Shown here: positions 13,312-16,160 of the stretch, one piece after another
How the letters are laid out: the number at the start of each line of letters is the position of its first letter
Position numbering within the stretch: the first letter of the stretch is position 1
Assembly: GCA_046729255.1 (NCBI GenBank)
Contig: JBKPGF010000008.1
Span: 1 to 16,160, forward strand
Source of the DNA: PALSA-612 sp046729255
GTDB taxonomy: Bacteria; Actinomycetota; Thermoleophilia; Gaiellales; Gaiellaceae
Reading direction: 5' to 3'
DNA: 16,160 bases
The notes under the pieces: generated by a model
Databases searched by the model: none
Told to the model about the DNA's origin: nothing
What the model saw: the letters and a program-made list of their open reading frames with translations, nothing else
Position numbers and translations under genes: made by a program

Positions 13312-14669
13312 ACCTCGCCCGAAGCCTGCTCGACGCTTCCGAGCGGCACCCGAACGCCGAGGCGCTGCCGGGCATCACCTATGCGGAGCTACGAGTGGCG
13401 GTCGCACGGATCGCCGGCGGTCTCCAGCTCGAGCCAAGAGAGCGGCTCGCCGTCGTGCTCGACAACCGCATCGAGACCGCGCTTCTCTACTGGGCGACGC
13501 AGTGGTGCGGAGGCGTCTTCGTGCCGCTCTCCTGGCGCTCCTCCGACGCCGAGCTCGAGTACTGTATCGACGACTGCGGGGCGAGAACGGTGATTCGCGA
13601 GGGCGATCCGATTCCGGAAGGAGCTGAGCACCCCGGCGCCCTCGATCGTGACGACGCCGAACCGAGCTTGCTCCTCTACACCTCCGGGACGACCGGCAAG
13701 CCGAAGGGCGTGCCACGGTCGCACCGGGCTGACCGGGCCGGCGCCCTGTCGCAGGCGCTCCAGCACGGTTACCGCTTCGGCGACCGTACGCTCGGCGTGA
13801 TGCCGCTGTACCACACGATGGGCATCCATTCCCTGCTCGCGATGCACGTTGTGGGGGGCTGCTTCGCCTCGCAAGCCCGCTGGGACGCCGGCAAAGCGCT
13901 CGAGCTCATCGAGCGCGAGCGCATCACGAGCCTCTACCTGGCGCCGACGCTCTTCTACGACCTCGTCCACCACCCGCGCGTCGAGGAGGCCGACCTGTCC
14001 TCCGTCGAGACGCTCGCGTACGCCGGCGCTGCGATGACGAGCCCCCTGGTCGAGCGCTGCGCCGAGGTCTTCCACCCACGGCTCTTCGTGAACCACTACG
14101 GCTCGACGGAGATCTACACGTTCTCCGTTCACCGCGACCAGGAAGCGAAGCCCGGCTGCGCCGGCCGGGCATCCGTGAACGCCCGCCTGAGGCTCGACGC
14201 CAAAGGCGAGATCCTCTGCCACATGACCTCGGACGAGGCGTTCGCCCGCTACTGGAATCGCCCGGACGCCGACGCGAAGGCGATCGAGGACGGGTGGTAC
14301 CGAACGGGCGACATCGGCGAGCTCGACGAGGACGGCGACCTATGGATCCTCGGTCGGGTCGACGACATGATCGTCTCGGGTGGCGAGAACGTGCACCCGC
14401 TCGAGGTGGAGGATGTGCTCTCCGGCCATCCGGCGATCGCCGAGGTGGCGGTCGTGGGCGCAGCCGACGAACGACTCGGCCAGCGGGTCGTGGCCGTCGT
14501 CGTGATTGACGGCGACGTCACTCAGGACGACCTCGACGCGTGGTGCCTCGCATCGGAGACGCTTGCGCGCTTCAAGCGGCCGCGCGAGTACCGATTCGTC
14601 GATGACCTGCCGAAGAGCCCGTCGGGCAAGATCCTGCGCCGGATGCTGCGGGAGCCCAACGTCGCATGA
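13308..14669 (+). CDS. AMP-forming acyl-CoA synthetase/ligase
   Basis: A 453-residue member of the acyl-adenylate-forming (ANL) superfamily. It has the phosphate-binding loop YTSGTTGKPKGVP (124-136), PLYHTMGIHS (166-175), the adenine-pocket motif HYGSTE (263-268), YRTGDIGELDEDGDLWILGR (331-350) with the hinge region, SGGENVHPLEVED (357-369) and the C-terminal PKSPSGKILR with catalytic Lys441. It would activate a carboxylic acid with ATP and CoA. The protein is shorter than the usual 500-550 residues: the N-terminal region is compressed and only about 30 residues separate CGARTVIREG from the P-loop. All catalytic motifs remain, so it should be active. The start is ATG 13308-13310, sharing ATGA with the Fe-S subunit stop. 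The reading frame upstream of this is a shadow. The substrate is not predictable; the gene context suggests a product of the Mo hydroxylase. Confidence 0.9.
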   Translation: MNLARSLLDASERHPNAEALPGITYAELRVAVARIAGGLQLEPRERLAVVLDNRIETALLYWATQWCGGVFVPLSWRSSDAELEYCIDDCGARTVIREGDPIPEGAEHPGALDRDDAEPSLLLYTSGTTGKPKGVPRSHRADRAGALSQALQHGYRFGDRTLGVMPLYHTMGIHSLLAMHVVGGCFASQARWDAGKALELIERERITSLYLAPTLFYDLVHHPRVEEADLSSVETLAYAGAAMTSPLVERCAEVFHPRLFVNHYGSTEIYTFSVHRDQEAKPGCAGRASVNARLRLDAKGEILCHMTSDEAFARYWNRPDADAKAIEDGWYRTGDIGELDEDGDLWILGRVDDMIVSGGENVHPLEVEDVLSGHPAIAEVAVVGAADERLGQRVVAVVVIDGDVTQDDLDAWCLASETLARFKRPREYRFVDDLPKSPSGKILRRMLREPNVA

Positions 14670-15436
14670 CGGCGTACGAAGGCTTCCGGGTCGAGCGGGC
14701 CGCCCCTGTGGCGACGATCACCCTCGACGTCCCGGAGAAGATGAACCGCGTCGCGTACGCGACCCGCGCCCGGCTCGCAGACGCCTTCGACGAGCTGGGC
14801 GCTGACGACGCGGTGCGCGTCGTCGTCCTGACCGGCGCAGGCGGCAACTTCACGGCCGGCGGCGACATTGCCGGCTTCCTGGAGGTATCTCCCGAGGACC
14901 TCTCCGTCCTCCACGTCGACGTCGCTGCCCCCGAGCGTTGCCCGAAGCCGGTAATCGCGCGGATCGAGGGCTACTGTCTCGGCGTCGGCCTCGAGCTCGC
15001 TCTCGCCTGCGACTTCCGCGTGGCAACGGAGAGCGCGCAGCTCGGACTCCCTGAGCTCGGCCTGGGCATGATCCCCGGCTCGGGTGGCACCCAGCGCCTG
15101 GCGCGGCTGGCCGGGGTCGGCCGCGCGAAGGATGTCGTCATGCGCCGCAGGCGGATCTCCGCCGCAGACGCCCTCGCCTGGGGCCTCGTCTCCGAGGTCG
15201 TGCCGGAGCCGGAGCTCGACCAAGCGGTCGAGGCCATCGCGACCGAGCTCATGGAGCTGTCGCCGCTCGCACTCGCCGTCGCCAAGCGGGTGCTCAACGA
15301 GGCGTACGAGGTGCCGCTGCGGGACGGACTCGAGCTGGAGGGGCGAGAGTACGGCTACCTGCGCACGACGCACGACTTCCGTGAGGGCGTGGAGGCGTTC
15401 GTCGAGAAGCGCTCGCCGAAGTTCGAGGGCCGCTAG
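14666..15436 (+). CDS. Enoyl-CoA hydratase/isomerase (crotonase) family protein
   Basis: A 256-residue crotonase-fold enzyme. Oxyanion-hole segments are GAGGNFTAGGDI (57-68) and GYCLGVGLELALACDF (102-117). Glu110 aligns with rat mitochondrial hydratase Glu144 and Glu130 (GLPELGLGMIPGSGGTQRL) with Glu164. Having both glutamates favours hydratase-type chemistry over the single-acid isomerase or dehalogenase variants. In the segment after the active site, VMRRRRISAADALAWGLV has four arginines where relatives usually have a Thr/Ser-Gly-Arg sequence, which might contact the CoA or substrate. The start is ATG 14666-14668, overlapping the ligase stop as ATGA. It closes the plus-strand operon; its TAG is shared with the convergent amidase gene through CTAG. 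The likely substrate is the CoA thioester made by the preceding ligase. Confidence 0.9.
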   Translation: MTAYEGFRVERAAPVATITLDVPEKMNRVAYATRARLADAFDELGADDAVRVVVLTGAGGNFTAGGDIAGFLEVSPEDLSVLHVDVAAPERCPKPVIARIEGYCLGVGLELALACDFRVATESAQLGLPELGLGMIPGSGGTQRLARLAGVGRAKDVVMRRRRISAADALAWGLVSEVVPEPELDQAVEAIATELMELSPLALAVAKRVLNEAYEVPLRDGLELEGREYGYLRTTHDFREGVEAFVEKRSPKFEGR

Positions 15437-16160
15437 CCGCGCTCCCACGCGAGGCCGGCGGCCAGCACCGTCTCGTCCTTGGGAGCGATGAGCTGGAGAT
15501 TGCCGATGGCGAGGCCTGCCCAGCCGACGAGATTGACCCAGCGCACGAACGCCGACAGCGGGAAGCGGACGTCTCGCTCGTCGACGTCCTCGTCCGGAAG
15601 GTCACCGGTCACGCACGGCGCGGCGTAGAGGTCGACCGTCGGCTTGTACTCCCGCCAGGCGTGCACGGCCGCATAGGCCGCTTCCACCTCGTCGGGCTTG
15701 ACGTCCTGGGCACGCTCGAGCTTGGGGCGGATGGTGTAGCCGTACTCCTCGGCACGCGACGGGAAGGTCTCACGGTGCGACTGGACCGCCTCGTGCTCGA
15801 ACATCGGCCACGTGTCGGCCTCCGGAGGAGGAATCTCCGCTTCGACGACACGCGCCCCGAGCCGCTCGAGGTCGGCCACCCACTGCTCGGCGAGGTCGGT
15901 GGGCTCGGGGACGTACGTCCCACCGACATACGGCGCCTTGCGCAAGAGGCCCACCGTCAGGCCGGCGAGCTTCGGCTCGGGCACGGGCCGCTCGACGAGC
16001 ACCGACCATGTGAGGGCGACGTCCCTCACGGTGCGCGCCATGGGCCCCGCGGTGTCGAGCGTCGAGCACAGCGGGAACACGCCCTCAAGGGGTATCAGCC
16101 CCCACTCCGACTTCAGCCCCACCGTGTCGCAGCATGCGGAGGGGATGCGGATCGAGCCGC
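15433..16160 (-). CDS. Amidase signature family enzyme (C-terminal part)
   Basis: The frame is open to the window edge; the N-terminal part, with the catalytic Lys and cis-Ser, lies outside. About 242 residues are visible. Just inside the edge is GSIRIPSACCDTVGLKSEWG, running into GVFPLCSTLDTAGPMARTVR, the hallmark of amidase-signature hydrolases. Ser in GSIR is the expected nucleophile of the Ser-cisSer-Lys triad. The usual GLKP is GLKS here. A GTG at 16120-16122 is not the start, because the signature continues upstream of it. Such enzymes hydrolyse amides, including glutamyl-tRNA, aryl or alkyl amides and carbamates. The short C-terminus ending LIAPKDETVLAAGLAWERG is of the usual kind. It is convergent with the catabolic operon and may release ammonia from its substrate, but membership in the pathway is unproven. 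Confidence 0.88.
   Translation of the reverse strand, partial: GSIRIPSACCDTVGLKSEWGLIPLEGVFPLCSTLDTAGPMARTVRDVALTWSVLVERPVPEPKLAGLTVGLLRKAPYVGGTYVPEPTDLAEQWVADLERLGARVVEAEIPPPEADTWPMFEHEAVQSHRETFPSRAEEYGYTIRPKLERAQDVKPDEVEAAYAAVHAWREYKPTVDLYAAPCVTGDLPDEDVDERDVRFPLSAFVRWVNLVGWAGLAIGNLQLIAPKDETVLAAGLAWERG

Noticed and set aside
14522..15448. A 308-codon minus-strand frame opposite the crotonase gene
   Set aside because: Antisense shadow; the plus strand encodes all crotonase motifs and the minus product shows none.

Overview
The window is GC-rich (roughly two thirds G+C by eye), very compact, and uses many GTG and TTG starts. Together with a lipoprotein-type WD40-like propeller, a branched-chain-amino-acid-type ABC importer and a molybdenum hydroxylase, this suggests a soil-type bacterium. 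A deep-branching actinobacterium (Thermoleophilia-like) is my best guess, but that is inference; no rRNA or marker gene is present. I see no tRNA, rRNA, CRISPR array, insertion sequence or integrase.

Layout. The left edge (1-1467) holds the 3' end of a nitroreductase-family gene (+) and, convergent with it, a predicted lipoprotein made of PD40/WD40-like repeats (-). These are followed by about 217 bp of non-coding DNA with a possible terminator. From 7148 down to 1468 runs a minus-strand operon: a VOC-fold protein, livH-type permease, livM-type permease, substrate-binding protein, livG-type ATPase and livF-type ATPase, i.e. a complete importer.

A 97-bp divergent intergenic region (7149-7245) separates it from a plus-strand operon (7246-15436). 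That operon encodes a LarA/DUF2088-like protein, a small CxxC protein that no ATG/GTG/TTG start explains (CTG proposed), a PfkB-family kinase, the three subunits of a xanthine-dehydrogenase/CoxLMS-type molybdenum hydroxylase (Mo, FAD and 2Fe-2S subunits), an acyl-CoA ligase and an enoyl-CoA hydratase. The right edge (15433-16160, -) is the 3' part of an amidase-signature enzyme.

How they may work together (inference): the two divergent operons look like one catabolic island. The importer brings in a small, probably carboxylated substrate. The Mo enzyme hydroxylates it, the ligase makes the CoA thioester and the crotonase acts on the thioester. The VOC protein, the amidase, the kinase and the LarA-like protein would supply other steps. 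The substrate cannot be read from the sequence. The most unusual part is the head of the plus operon. There, a LarA-like protein keeps the cofactor-anchoring residues but appears to have lost one catalytic histidine and both substrate-binding residues. It is followed, apparently with translational coupling, by a small cysteine protein.

Gene packing is extreme: eight junctions use a 4-bp NTGA start/stop overlap (ATGA, GTGA, TTGA and one proposed CTGA), and both convergent pairs share a palindromic CTAG in which each strand reads its own TAG stop.
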